This document shows positions 1 to 8,299 of a stretch of 10,872 bases of DNA, piece after piece (the stretch's first letter is position 1; every line of letters begins with the position of its first letter). This DNA is from Phoronis ovalis. Its lineage: Eukaryota > Phoronida > Phoronidae. The DNA is taken from assembly GCA_028565635.1 (NCBI GenBank), contig JAOXYB010059012.1:1-10872 (forward strand), written 5' to 3'. A model generated the notes under the pieces. The model had not been told where the DNA came from and searched no databases. It saw only the letters and a list, made by a program, of their open reading frames with translations. Both the position numbers and the translations under genes were made by a program.

Positions 1-1100
1 AACCATAGAATTCGCTTGTTTTTACTACTACATGTATATATTTGATAATGTTGAGGAACGTACAAACATACAAAGGTTACTTTAATTCTGCAGTAATAGC
101 TTTATATAGTTTTGTTTGCTTGTTGGGGTGAATTTTTCCTGCAATTAACTCGTGTCTTCTTTTTGAAATAAATCTGCCATGCAACCATAACACCAAAAGC
201 ATACTTTTTAAGTGAGCTGTTTAGATTTACAGTTTCCCCAACAATGAACCTAGATGCACTCTATATATTCAAGTGTACTCACACTGAAGACATAAACGTT
301 GCTGGCTACCCATGGCAAAATGAGCTATTATCGTTTTCTGATATTCTCAAAATAAATTCTTTTTCAAAGGTTATTTTTTAATGCACTCATAATGTACTTT
401 TGACACAGAAAATTGTGTATATTGAAAGTTGTTGTAGATCTACCGACTACATTTCCCCATTTTACTGGAATCTGTGTTTTCCACAGGAATAATATGATTT
501 CACTAGCAAAACCAACCGGAAAAATCTAAAACCAAATTCTAAAGTCTGTTTCAATATTTTATGTTGCAGGTGTTGAATCACATATCACCGGGAAAAAAAA
601 TCTGTAGTTCATTTTTGTAATATTAAAGTGAAAACAACAGATCATCCATTTTTAAATCGTGAAAATTATAATTTTCCAATGATAACTTCTTTGTTGAAAA
701 ATGATTTTTCAATACCTCATGTTGGACGTCCGCCCGAAATCATGCATAAGTGACTTTGAAACATTTTAATATTTAACTTAAAAGTTAAAATGCTATATTT
801 GTTGTCAATATTAGCTGATATACTGGTATTATTTTCAACAAAAAATTAACTCTTTGTAATAATTAATCTGTATTCATCTTGCCATTAGTTTCACCATCTA
901 AGTTAATTTGTATTTCTTGTAATACCATAAATTCTACAGTCAAAAATAATTTAATTACCAACCAGATAAAATAATTCACATAATTTTTACTCGTCCTATT
1001 TGAAACGATGCAAGAAAATACCAATTTTATGAAATTAAAGCAATACTGGAATTTTTAATATCAAAGTACATACAGACAAACATTTGAAATTACTTTGCAG
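1..1100. other. AT-rich 5' flank, no gene seen
   Basis: No coding exon is supported here. If the signal peptide of the cysteine-rich gene starts upstream, its first exon would be here or beyond the window. ATGTTGCAG followed by GTGTTG at 561-575 could in principle be a tiny phase-0 exon, but it lies at the edge of the dispersed repeat at 566-748 and I do not trust it. I see no clear TATA box or promoter. Confidence 0.5.
566..748. repeat. Dispersed repeat, copy 1
   Basis: This segment matches 6905-7062 in the same orientation. Shared blocks, in order, are GCAG(G/A)TGTTG, CACC(G/A)(G/A)GAAAAAA, AAAGTGAAAACA, a T-rich AACCATTTTAAAT-like block, AATTTTC, AATACCTC(A/G)TGTT and CCGAAATCA. The copies have diverged with small indels, as expected for an old interspersed element. 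I see no coding capacity or clear terminal repeats. Confidence 0.7.
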
Positions 1101-1256
1101 AATTTTAAGTATTTTTGTGCGATGGTCTTTTTGTGTGATGCAATGTTGTCATCAGCAAAGCCTGCTGCAGAGGAAGACGAAAATGAGAAAAGAATTGCTC
1201 CAGCGGTGATAGGTGCAGGAGCAGCTGTAATAGGAGCAGGTGCTGCAATTGGAAAA
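1101..1256 (+). CDS. Exon encoding leader, acidic pro-segment and hydrophobic segment
   Basis: The exon is preceded by the acceptor tactttgcag (ending at 1100) and followed by the donor GTAAGA at 1257. The first ATG in frame is at 1122, giving a hydrophobic start (MVFLCDAMLSSA). The seven codons before it (N-F-K-Y-F-C-A) would make a better signal peptide with a positive n-region, so the true start may lie in an upstream exon I could not place. After the leader comes an acidic stretch (EEDENE) ending in Lys-Arg at 1188-1193, a likely furin or PC-type cleavage site. The exon then ends with a segment containing AVIGAGA twice in tandem. These seven-residue copies use different synonymous codons, so they are not a recent DNA slippage product. 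The exon ends in Lys at phase 0. Confidence 0.75.
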
Positions 1257-3812
1257 GTAAGAGAAATTTTTCTATTGTAACTGCAATCAAATTCATTTTC
1301 AGCATGAAGTTTTTAAAATCTTTGATTCATAATTATTACATGACCCTCATAAAAATGCTAAAAGTGATTTTAAAAGCTTAGAATCACTCAGCAAAATATA
1401 ATAGTTTTATTGCGTTTAGTCTAAAAATGAGTATACATGACTATATATAGTTAAGATTTTGTTAACATATTATTATTATGTTGATTTGGACTTAGGGTAC
1501 AGTAGTACTCTGGTCCCCATCCTCCAACAAAAGGTGTAACACATGCCATGCATTTTTGCATTTTTAAAATGACACCCCCTAAATGCTGATTTTTCCTTGT
1601 TTTAATTTAATACCCCTATTTTTGCAAAAAAACAAGGATATTTTGCACTCAAAGAAACACCCCTTTTTAGGTTTTCCAGGAGACAAAAACAAATTTCTAC
1701 CCGTCTACGTGCTACTGAATAATTAAGTACAGTCATTGAAGGTCAGGTTAATAAACATGAACCCCGACATAAACAAATGTGTTCCTGTATTTTTTTTACT
1801 CGTTTTTAGTATGAATCTGGTCATGATTCCTTTGAGTTTATACCCTATTTTTGATTTTCAAGGAGTCCTTTTCTAAAATCTATCCTTTTTTAAAATGTCC
1901 AGGACAGTGACTTTTTAAAAAAAAACCAACATTTTCATAATGATCATGTGGTCCCATATCATGCTGGAGTGCAGGGGCTGGGAGTAATACGAGGATATCT
2001 ATATATAAATGTACCCAAAGAATACATACTATCTACATGTACCAAGGGTTGCGTTATAATTACGTTAGTATATACTTACATATACCTGTTATCCATGTTC
2101 CAAAGATTATGAACCAGTATTCATGAAATAATATAATCTCATTATTGACTAGATCGAGTAATATATTCAAGTAAAAGTAAAAAGCCAATAAACATGTGTC
2201 AAAAAGAAAAATTAACAGTAAGCTTTTATTCTGATTTTTACATACTTTGTGGGTCTATTATTAAAATACATTTTTAGTTGGTGCATCATCTCGAACCCTA
2301 ACCTATGGAAAGTAACCTATGGCTAAAAATATATTTCATGGTATTAAATGTCCCATATCTAAAGCATGTCTCTTGGTAGGCATACATGACAAAATATACA
2401 CACATTTAGGCAAATACAGACAATGCACTTTTATGGTCTACGAAGATGACATTAAGCAATTATAAAGAAAGTAATCAGCTGACACCATACCCCTTCATGC
2501 AAGCAGTTCTCCTTGAAAAACCGACCTTATTGGAGGGCACGATGCCTAACTACATGTACTGTGAATGACAGGTAATAGATCTATAAAAGTAATAAAAGTT
2601 TTACAATAGGACTAACAAACTATTTTTTCCTGAACAGTTGCTTTCCCCAGAAGGTGGTGATTGTAAGGCAAGATACTGCGAATGGGGTAGTAAATACCCT
2701 TGCAACCCCGAAACCAACTTCAACTATGGCTGTTCCGTAAGTACAGTATTACATGAGATCATGTGAGCATTTTTCAAAAATTATGATTCACAAAATCCTC
2801 ACATTTTCCAAAATAATCAATTTAATTTATATTGGTAAGACAGTTAGACATATTCTACACCAATTTCTACACCAATTAAATTTATGTTTTTTTTATCAGG
2901 ATGCCCTGAATTTCAAAACCCAAAATAGCCGTTATTTGTCGCGATCGTTTGGTATGCACATGGGTAAAATGTGAATATGAAGGCTGGCAGTATACTTGTC
3001 CAAAAGCATGTCATGTTTCATTGAACAAATAAATGCTAAAATCAAATATCAGCAATTCTTTTTCAGTCATGAAAGTTTTTAAAATTAAAACTATTAAAAA
3101 ATGTCTGAATGTTTTTTTGGCTAAACACACAATAGTTAAGTCACAATAATAGCAATAATTTTCTAACGTTAGTTAACCCGGATGGTCCCGGTAGGATAAT
3201 GCTTCTATTTTCTAATAATTCATTCAACCAAACTTTAATTTTGCAAAACATGCACACACTGCAGATAGTATACTTTTGCTATTTTTGTTCTTTTCTTAAA
3301 AGTGACATAACGGCAAAAACGTATGGGGACTCTTGTACTAATATAACCTCAGCCATCACAATTCATAATCAGCGATTGTACTACTTTGACTGGTATGACA
3401 AAAATTTGAAAAAATTATGATGAAAGCTGCTTGCCGATAAATGACATTGTGTGTACATATAAAAACCTTTCCTGAGAAATTGGGTTAACATCAATTTTGA
3501 AGACAAGGTTTCAAAGTGAATGAAGTCTTGGGCTATCATACACATTTTCAGTCAAATGTGAACAATGCATAACTGTGTTTCAAACTGGACACTGAAATCA
3601 CAGCAACAGTAAATAACACCGATTCATTTCTTCTCTAGAATGGAAAATGTTGGTCTCAATGCGAATTTTCATCATTTGACAAGGAATGGTGCTGGGTACA
3701 AGACATTAACAATCCTGGTAAAAACTGGTCCTGCCAATCTGCTGCAGACTGCAAAAAGGCAGCAGATTGCAAATCCGCTGAATGTTATAGATGGAGTTTT
3801 TGCACAAAATAA
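1101..3812 (+). CDS. Secreted cysteine-rich peptide precursor, three exons (gene-level entry)
   Basis: This is a spliced gene with exons 1101-1256, 2638-2736 and 3639-3812. The introns are GT-AG (GTAAGA...ACAG and GTAAGT...CTAG) and every junction is phase 0. Counted from the ATG at 1122, the exons give 45, 33 and 57 codons (135 residues), ending at TAA 3810-3812. The layout is leader, acidic pro-segment, Lys-Arg, a Gly/Ala-rich hydrophobic segment, then 12 cysteines with spacing C-x4-C-x7-C-x9-C-x4-C-x3-C-x9-C-x13-C-x5-C-x5-C-x4-C-x5-C. Cleavage after Lys-Arg would give a mature peptide of about 111 residues with up to six disulfides. Role is inferred only: an extracellular defence (antimicrobial) or toxin-like peptide. 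Big defensins also join a hydrophobic N-terminal domain to a cysteine domain on separate exons, but have six cysteines. I recognise no exact family. The gene model is much firmer than the function. Confidence 0.8.
1257..2637 (+). other. Intron 1 of the cysteine-rich gene
   Basis: This 1,381-base intron runs from GTAAGA to ACAG. It contains low-complexity T- and C-rich blocks at about 1540-1930 (acaccccct, tacccctatttttgca, acacccctttttagg) that look like a decayed interspersed element. A sequence at 1971-1986 resembles the element end seen at 5331-5343. I see no coding sequence. Confidence 0.65.
2638..2736 (+). CDS. Exon encoding first four cysteines
   Basis: The acceptor is tttttcctgaacag (ending at 2637) and the donor is GTAAGT at 2737, a perfect consensus. 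The exon is 33 codons in phase 0, with cysteines at exon positions 9, 14, 22 and 32. A second AG at 2649-2650 (ctttccccag) would shift the frame, so the first AG is preferred. The residues are polar and aromatic (RYCEW, FNYGC), as in secreted disulfide-rich domains. The motif YGC just before the splice continues into GKCW of the next exon, so the intron sits inside the cysteine domain. Confidence 0.8.
2737..3638 (+). other. Intron 2 of the cysteine-rich gene
   Basis: This 902-base intron runs from GTAAGT to a pyrimidine-rich CTAG acceptor. Open frames inside it (2753-2974 and 3199-3420) have no cysteine pattern or domain I recognise and look like chance runs. I see nothing else in it. Confidence 0.65.
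3639..3812 (+). CDS. Terminal exon encoding last eight cysteines and stop
   Basis: The acceptor is atttcttctctag, a strong polypyrimidine tract ending at 3638. The frame beginning AAT-GGA-AAA-TGT runs 57 codons to TAA at 3810. Cysteines fall at exon positions 4, 8, 18, 32, 38, 44, 49 and 55, and five tryptophans are present (CWSQC, KEWCW, NWSC, YRWSFC). A near repeat, AADCKK then AADCKS, occurs at positions 36-46. The ATG at 3640 opens a different frame and is a shadow. An in-frame exon that keeps eight evenly spaced cysteines across an AT-rich region is strong evidence of coding selection. Confidence 0.82.
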   Translation, partial: NGKCWSQCEFSSFDKEWCWVQDINNPGKNWSCQSAADCKKAADCKSAECYRWSFCTK

Positions 3813-3867
3813 TTCTGCTACACATGTTCAGTAGGCATGAAATGGAAATACATGTTTCCTAGAAACC

Positions 3868-3873
3868 AATAAA
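3868..3873 (+). terminator. Polyadenylation signal of the cysteine-rich gene
   Basis: AATAAA lies 56 bases after the stop codon, in a short AT-rich 3' UTR. It is the first canonical hexamer after the stop, so the transcript probably ends near 3885-3900. AATAAA is frequent by chance in this composition; its position after the stop is what supports it. Confidence 0.55.
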
Positions 3874-4840
3874 ATAATGCAATAAGTTTGAAAATTATTT
3901 CTTATTTAGAAAGTATCCTTTCTAACTATTTCTGCAACTTCTTTCTATAATCATTATTAGTTAAATTCTCTAACAAATTTAATATTTTATTCTACTACTC
4001 TATTTCCTAAAATATAATGGAAAATTTGTTTTCTGAAAATTTTATGCCATTTTGAGAGTTTGAAATTTGACCTCTACATGATCTTTTGACACCAAGATCA
4101 AAATTCAGACTGTTATATGTCAAAGTACGAGCCCAGGCATGGATACAGAGTAAAGTTGTGACCATTTTCTAAATTTTTGTCGTTTCTTCCCACCAAGTTT
4201 TCACCATTTAGAAATAGTGATTTAATGACTTTATATGTAACAAACTAGGTCCTTAACAACTCAGGTGTTTGATATTTGCATACTGGTACTTGTTTATTAA
4301 CTATTTAATTTTGTGTTAAGACCCATTGACAAAACTTCAGATTTATTGTTTAAAATTATACATTTGACAAGTTTTACTTTATTTTTTTCTTTTACAAACA
4401 AATATTTTTGTTAAATTGAAAAAAAAAATTATTTAAAAAAAATTAAGTAATAATTATGAAACAAGGATTTTGAGCGAAACTATTCAGTTTGTAAATTTCT
4501 AGTCATCATATATATTACCCCTATCTCATCTACATTAAATCATAAATTTTTTCTCAGATTTGTAAAAATGTATATATAACTAGAGACGGCAAAAGTTATA
4601 AGAACATTTGCAGTGGACCATTTATTTCTTACTTCAGGGAAACTGCATATCATCCCCGCCCCTATTTTAGAGAAGGTGGGACTGAGAGCTGACTACAGTA
4701 GTTTTAGTGTTGGAAGCTGAGCTTAATTCCTGGGTCTTGATTTTTATTAAAAAAATTAATTTTCATTCGCTGTGTATTTTAAAATTTGTTATTTCCCTTT
4801 TTTATCACATTTGAGATATTTTTTTTTTAAATAACAGCTC

Positions 4841-4876
4841 ATGTTGTTATGTTATGTTATAACATAATAACATAAT
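4841..4876. repeat. TGTTA/TAACA AT palindrome
   Basis: The core 4852-4867 (TTATGTTATAACATAA) is a perfect 16-base palindrome. Imperfect TGTTAT repeats lie on the left and AACATA repeats on the right. It could form a cruciform or be a diverged microsatellite turning on itself. Confidence 0.6.
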
Positions 4877-5204
4877 GTTTGAACCATCTGTAAGATATAC
4901 TTGAGTTTATTTTAGACTCGTGAATTTTGACTTAATATGTTGGACAAAACACTGAATTATTTATAATCAATGGTTATTTTAATTTCACAGATCCAATCAC
5001 TTTAATCACACCGGTATCACCAAAATGATTAAGCTTTATTATCTTACTGTTGCCCAGGCTGCTAAAGAGACGGATTAAATTTGGTATGCGGGATTATTGA
5101 ATACATGTAGTAGGAACACTAATTAACATAATTTAGCCAGTACAAGTTAATCCAAGGTGATACGGGGTAAAGCGGAACAAATTAAAGAAACCGCTCATAG
5201 CCGA

Positions 5205-5236
5205 GGAAAACGGTCAGGAACTCTTCACCGTTTTCC
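5205..5236. repeat. Perfect 10-bp hairpin
   Basis: GGAAAACGGT (5205-5214) and its exact reverse complement ACCGTTTTCC (5227-5236) flank a 12-base loop. A third related block, gaaaacggt, follows at 5311. It is probably part of a decayed element. There is no sign of a transcript. Confidence 0.6.
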
Positions 5237-5394
5237 AAGAAGCAAGAAACCTGATTTTCATAGCGTCTTCATGGATAGTTTTCTGCCAAAAATTTCATGA
5301 CCATGTTCTAGAAAACGGTAGAAACCCCTCGTATCCACGCCTGCAAGCTTATTGGACTAAACACTGTGACGTGCAGTATGTTTCCTTCATCAAC

Positions 5395-5655
5395 TTAATG
5401 TTAAAAAATCACCTTTTAATAACCTAAATATTCTAAAAGGTTATCAAAATGACCTTCTTTTAACCTAATGCCATCATTTTGGAATACCGAGCAATTTTAG
5501 AATTTTGACCTTTAACCCCTAACTGACGTTCTATCCCAAGGTCAGCAATGGCCTACCCTGAGGATGTTAAATGTCAAATATCATGTCCCTAACTGTAACA
5601 TATTTCAAGATATATTAGCTTAGTGAAAATTGGAAGATCAATAAATTAATTAAAG
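5395..5655. repeat. TGACCT-type module, tandem copy A
   Basis: Shared landmarks with the next copy include CCTTTTAATA..., an AATATTCT block, CATCATTTTG/CAATCATTTTAG, GACCTTTAACCCC, AAGGTCAGCAATGGCCTACC, ATCATGTCCCTAACTGTAAC and TGAAAATTGGAAGA. The period is about 260 bases. The direct TGACC/AAGGTCA half-sites resemble nuclear-receptor half-sites, but here they belong to a repeat. Confidence 0.75.
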
Positions 5656-5965
5656 ATGCCAAAAAATATAAATAAAACCTTTTAATACTGAAAATATTCT
5701 CAAAGATCATCTAAAATACTTTGTTGTAACTCAATACAATCATTTTAGATCGTTTTGAATTTTTTTTCAAGATTTAGCCTTTGACCTCCAAATGACCTTT
5801 TGACATCAAGGTCAACAATGGCCTACCCCAGGGATGTCACACTTCAACTATCAAGTTCCTAGCTGTAACCATCTTTGAGATATAGCTTGCTGAAAATTGG
5901 AAGAAAAAGAAGAAAGAAATTGTACAAAACCAATAGGCTCGCTCCCTTATAGGAGCAACCCTAAT
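5656..5965. repeat. TGACCT-type module, tandem copy B with Helitron-like 3' end
   Basis: This is the second copy of the module (GCCTTTGACCTCC, AAGGTCAACAATGGCCTACC, TTCCTAGCTGTAACC, TGAAAATTGGAAG). Unlike copy A it continues into a tail with stem GCTCC (5941-5945), loop, and GGAGC (5952-5956), then CTAA followed by T at 5961-5965. A stem-loop shortly before CTRR, with T as the next base, is the usual 3' signature of Helitron transposons. No Rep/helicase coding region is present, so it would be a non-autonomous element. Classification is tentative; the repeat itself is clear. Confidence 0.6.
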
Positions 5966-6047
5966 AAAACTGGGCAACTCTGCTTACTATGCACTATGGC
6001 AAATTGTTCAGTTTTACTTTAAAGACAGGAGAATAAATAAAACATAC

Positions 6048-6192
6048 TGTCATTAGAATCTGCAGCTTGATTTTGATGTTTCTCTAGTTCAGACAGTACT
6101 GCCTGTGTTATGGGCACCATCATAGCTGTTGTTGCTGTATTACTAATCCACATACTCACAAATGCTGTTGTAATCATGAAACCAAACATTAG
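6048..6192 (-). pseudogene. SLC13-family Na+/dicarboxylate-sulfate transporter exon, isolated
   Basis: On the - strand this encodes a membrane segment with MWISNTATTAMMVPI, the signature of SLC13 (NaDC/NaS/NaCT) symporters, whose SNT motif helps form a Na+ site. It is followed by TQAVLSEL and a polar loop (QNQAADSND), as expected. A consensus donor, GTATGT, begins at 6047. The upstream edge is odd: conserved coding starts at about 6192 (LMFGFMITTAF), and the very next base begins a 150-bp tandem repeat with no plausible acceptor. The frame stays open into the repeat (QRNPLILG), but no other SLC13 exon is visible in the window. It is either a stranded exon fragment or an exon whose 5' boundary now lies within repeat DNA. 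The family call is firm; its functional status is unknown. Confidence 0.75.
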
Positions 6193-6610
6193 CCCCAAAA
6201 TCAATGGGTTTCGTTGACACTTTGAGTGTAATATCAGATTTAAATTTCAAGTGGATGCCACATTCCCATCTTGACGGAGATATCCCACTAACAGTGAATT
6301 AATTTGACGTGGATGCCAGTCGGCCATATTGGTTTCAAGTGACCCCAAAATCAAAACGCTTCATTGTCACTATGAATGCAATATAATGTTTAAATTTCAA
6401 ATGGATACCACATTCCATTCTTGGAATAACCCACTAATAGTAAATTTGACGCGCTTGATGTGGACGCCAGTCGGCCATTTTGGTTCTGAATGACCCCAAA
6501 ATCAATAGGCTTCATTGTCAATATGCAAGTAATATACGATTCAAGTTTCAAATGGATATCACATTCCCTTCTTGAGATATCTTGATAACAGTGAATCTGA
6601 CGCAGCGGTT
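6193..6610. repeat. 150-bp tandem repeat, about 2.8 copies
   Basis: CCCCAAAATCAA recurs at 6193, 6343 and 6494, so the period is 150-151 bases. Each unit then has a TTC(A/G)TTG block, TTTAAATTTCAA(A/G)TGGAT, CACATTCC, a (T)TTGA/GGATAT(C) block, GTGAATT/TTGACG and TGGA(T/C)GCCAGTCGGCCAT(A/T)TTGGTT. The third copy fades after GAATCTGACGC. Divergence between units is moderate. The open frame at 6390-6671 on the - strand lies inside this array and is not a gene. Confidence 0.85.
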
Positions 6611-6904
6611 GCTGGGTAAATCCAAAGTCCCAGTGAGAGTATTGTTTACTTTTCTGAATCGTAGTTGGCACAAATTAATTTGATCCACCAGGTTTTCTAG
6701 TAGAATGTACCTAATGTATTTTTTTAAATGCTAATTAAATTTGTGTATTGCACCAAGTCAGAAAATACATCCATAACATAGCCTAAATGTTCAAGTTTCA
6801 AAAGGTATTTAGTTTGTGTGAAAGAAATGTTTTGCAGATTTTTCTCGAACTTTTATTTAAAAGTCATGAGGGTCTAGCTTGGTCTTACATTCACAATTTA
6901 ATGT
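6611..6904. other. Non-coding stretch, nothing recognised
   Basis: AT-rich sequence between the 150-bp array and dispersed repeat copy 2. I see no exon, RNA gene or clear repeat. Confidence 0.4.
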
Positions 6905-7062
6905 CGCAGATGTTGGATTTCATTTCACCAAGAAAAAACATACCTAGTTTACCTTTTTAGTACTAAAGTGAAAACAGCTGACTAACCATTTTAAATTGGT
7001 AGAATTTAAATTTTCTAAGTTTTTTTAATACCTCGTGTTAAAATCCCTCCGAAATCAGGGCG
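6905..7062. repeat. Dispersed repeat, copy 2
   Basis: This is the second copy of the element at 566-748, with the same order of blocks. It is about 25 bases shorter, mainly in the A/T-rich part before AATACCTCGTGTT. It lies just downstream, on the + strand, of repeat-rich DNA and 300 bases from the helicase remnant. Confidence 0.7.
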
Positions 7063-7369
7063 ACTGTGAGCCACATTGTGTTCTATTGTTTGGACGTAGA
7101 TCAAGTAACAGCTGTTTATAGTTTGTTCAAAATTTTTGTAATATGGTCACATAAGCATACACATACCTGTAATTAGAGCCTCAACGAGATATATAAATGG
7201 ACAAATCTTATGACATGCCTTGCGGTCGAGTTTGAATTTTTTCTTATTTGTATTGAATGTGCATTTGACTGTAAAACAAAAGACATGTTTAAACTGTGAT
7301 AGCATTTTTGTGATTTGTTAATAGTTAAGAATTTTTAACATTGGTAAAGCAGTAAATAAACATTAAAGA

Positions 7370-8076
7370 CACCATCAATATATCCTAAATAACACGAAAT
7401 CAGTAACAGAGTAACTTGCCAAAAGAACATGTTTCTGTGTTTCTCACATAACATTTCATCGTCAACATTTCTCAATTATTTCTTGTGATACAGCAGCCTA
7501 TGTTACAATTCCTCATAATCGCACCCGCTCCTACCAAGTTGCTGCTCAAAGGTGTCTAAATCCTGTGCAGGTCCATAGTAAATTGCCCTATATACATTCT
7601 TAAAATTGATGCCCATGCCATGAACTGATGCATATCAACATGCATATGAGCCCAAGCACTTTCACATCTTCAGGGGTGTGACAATCATACATATTAAAAT
7701 AAGGGCAACTGTTGCATAGAGGAAGTCGGTAAACATCAAGTAAACACGAACACAATCTTGGACAGACTTATAAAAAAATCTATGACGCTGTATAGTTTCC
7801 TTCTTATGTTCTATGAGCCAAGCAAACATAGTAACTTCTTCCTAGTTGCTTTTAATACACTCATCATTTAACTTTATATTAGGGCGATCAGGGCTTCCAA
7901 CAATAACTTTAATTTTCCGTTTCTTCATGAATAAACTAGACATTATTTTTTGTCCAGCTTTAGGGCTAGTAGCTGTAGCTTTAACTTAGGGCCATTACAG
8001 GTATGTGAGAGAGCAGATATCTCCAATGCATGAAAATCAATGTCTGAACGCCTTGCTAACACTGATGTTCTCCTCT
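7370..8076 (-). pseudogene. RecQ-like DNA helicase remnant (SF2)
   Basis: Read on the - strand, the pieces follow the order of a RecQ-type helicase. They are a degraded DEAH-region (E-E-N-I-S-V-S-K...FR, about 8045-8075), VMAL (7987-8001) then, frame-shifted, ATAT (motif III, about 7965-7983), KIMSSLFMKK and SPDRPNIKL (about 7870-7950), FFYKSVQDC (about 7760-7785), and in another frame YFNMYDCHTPEDVK (7661-7702). Next come GMGINF, YYGPAQDLDTFEQQLGRSG (motifs V-VI, about 7525-7618) and LLYHKK. Internal stops include TAA at 7503-7505 and 7476-7478, with at least three frame changes. About 30 residues are missing before GMGINF. Motif VI reads GRSGC, so the second arginine is lost. The copy is dead. 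A possible acceptor (ttttgtttttag) ends next to the first recognisable block, so it may retain an exon edge. Confidence 0.8.
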
Positions 8077-8299
8077 AAAAACAAAATGACAAGTTAAAAT
8101 CGATTCAAAGTATGCATTCAGCTATTAAAATTATTTGAACATTTGTGTTTTTTTTAAAGAATTATTAAGGTGTCTATTAAAGTTTCTATTGTGTGTGTAT
8201 TTAAACTCCCTAATGTTCGCAAACCAAATTAAATATAGTACATATTGTGGGAATATACCCTTGGCATTGTGAAAATGTGTTTCACCGTTGCAGGTGTAT
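8077..8299. other. Short AT-rich spacer
   Basis: I see no further helicase sequence upstream (on the - strand) of the remnant. This suggests truncation or an intron at about 8076. Nothing else is recognised. Confidence 0.4.

Larger units (their letters stand above)
3900..5394. other. Gene-free AT-rich stretch with repeat remnants
   Basis: I see no exon here. It holds a partial copy of the TGACCT-type module (about 4042-4115: tttgacctctacatgatctt, then acaccaagatcaaaattc), an imperfect TGTTA/TAACA palindrome (4841-4876), a hairpin (5205-5236), and a 13-base near-perfect inverted pair at 4134-4146 and 5331-5343. Confidence 0.55.

Noticed and set aside
1105-1305. Leucine-rich open frame on the - strand
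   Set aside because: It is antisense to the leader and Gly/Ala exon; its leucines come from reading the GCA/GCT repeats in reverse.
2753-2974. 73-codon frame in intron 2, and a similar one at 3199-3420
   Set aside because: They lie within a well-bounded intron and have no domain, signal or conserved pattern.
3640-3834. Open frame starting at ATG 3640 on the + strand
   Set aside because: It is one base off the cysteine-rich exon frame, has no cysteine pattern and is a shadow of the real terminal exon.
5505-5830. TGACCT/AAGGTCA sites as a nuclear-receptor response region
   Set aside because: They recur as part of a repeated module with no nearby gene in the right position, so repeat membership explains them better.
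6390-6671. 93-codon open frame on the - strand
   Set aside because: It lies wholly in the 150-bp tandem array and the frame is not kept between units.
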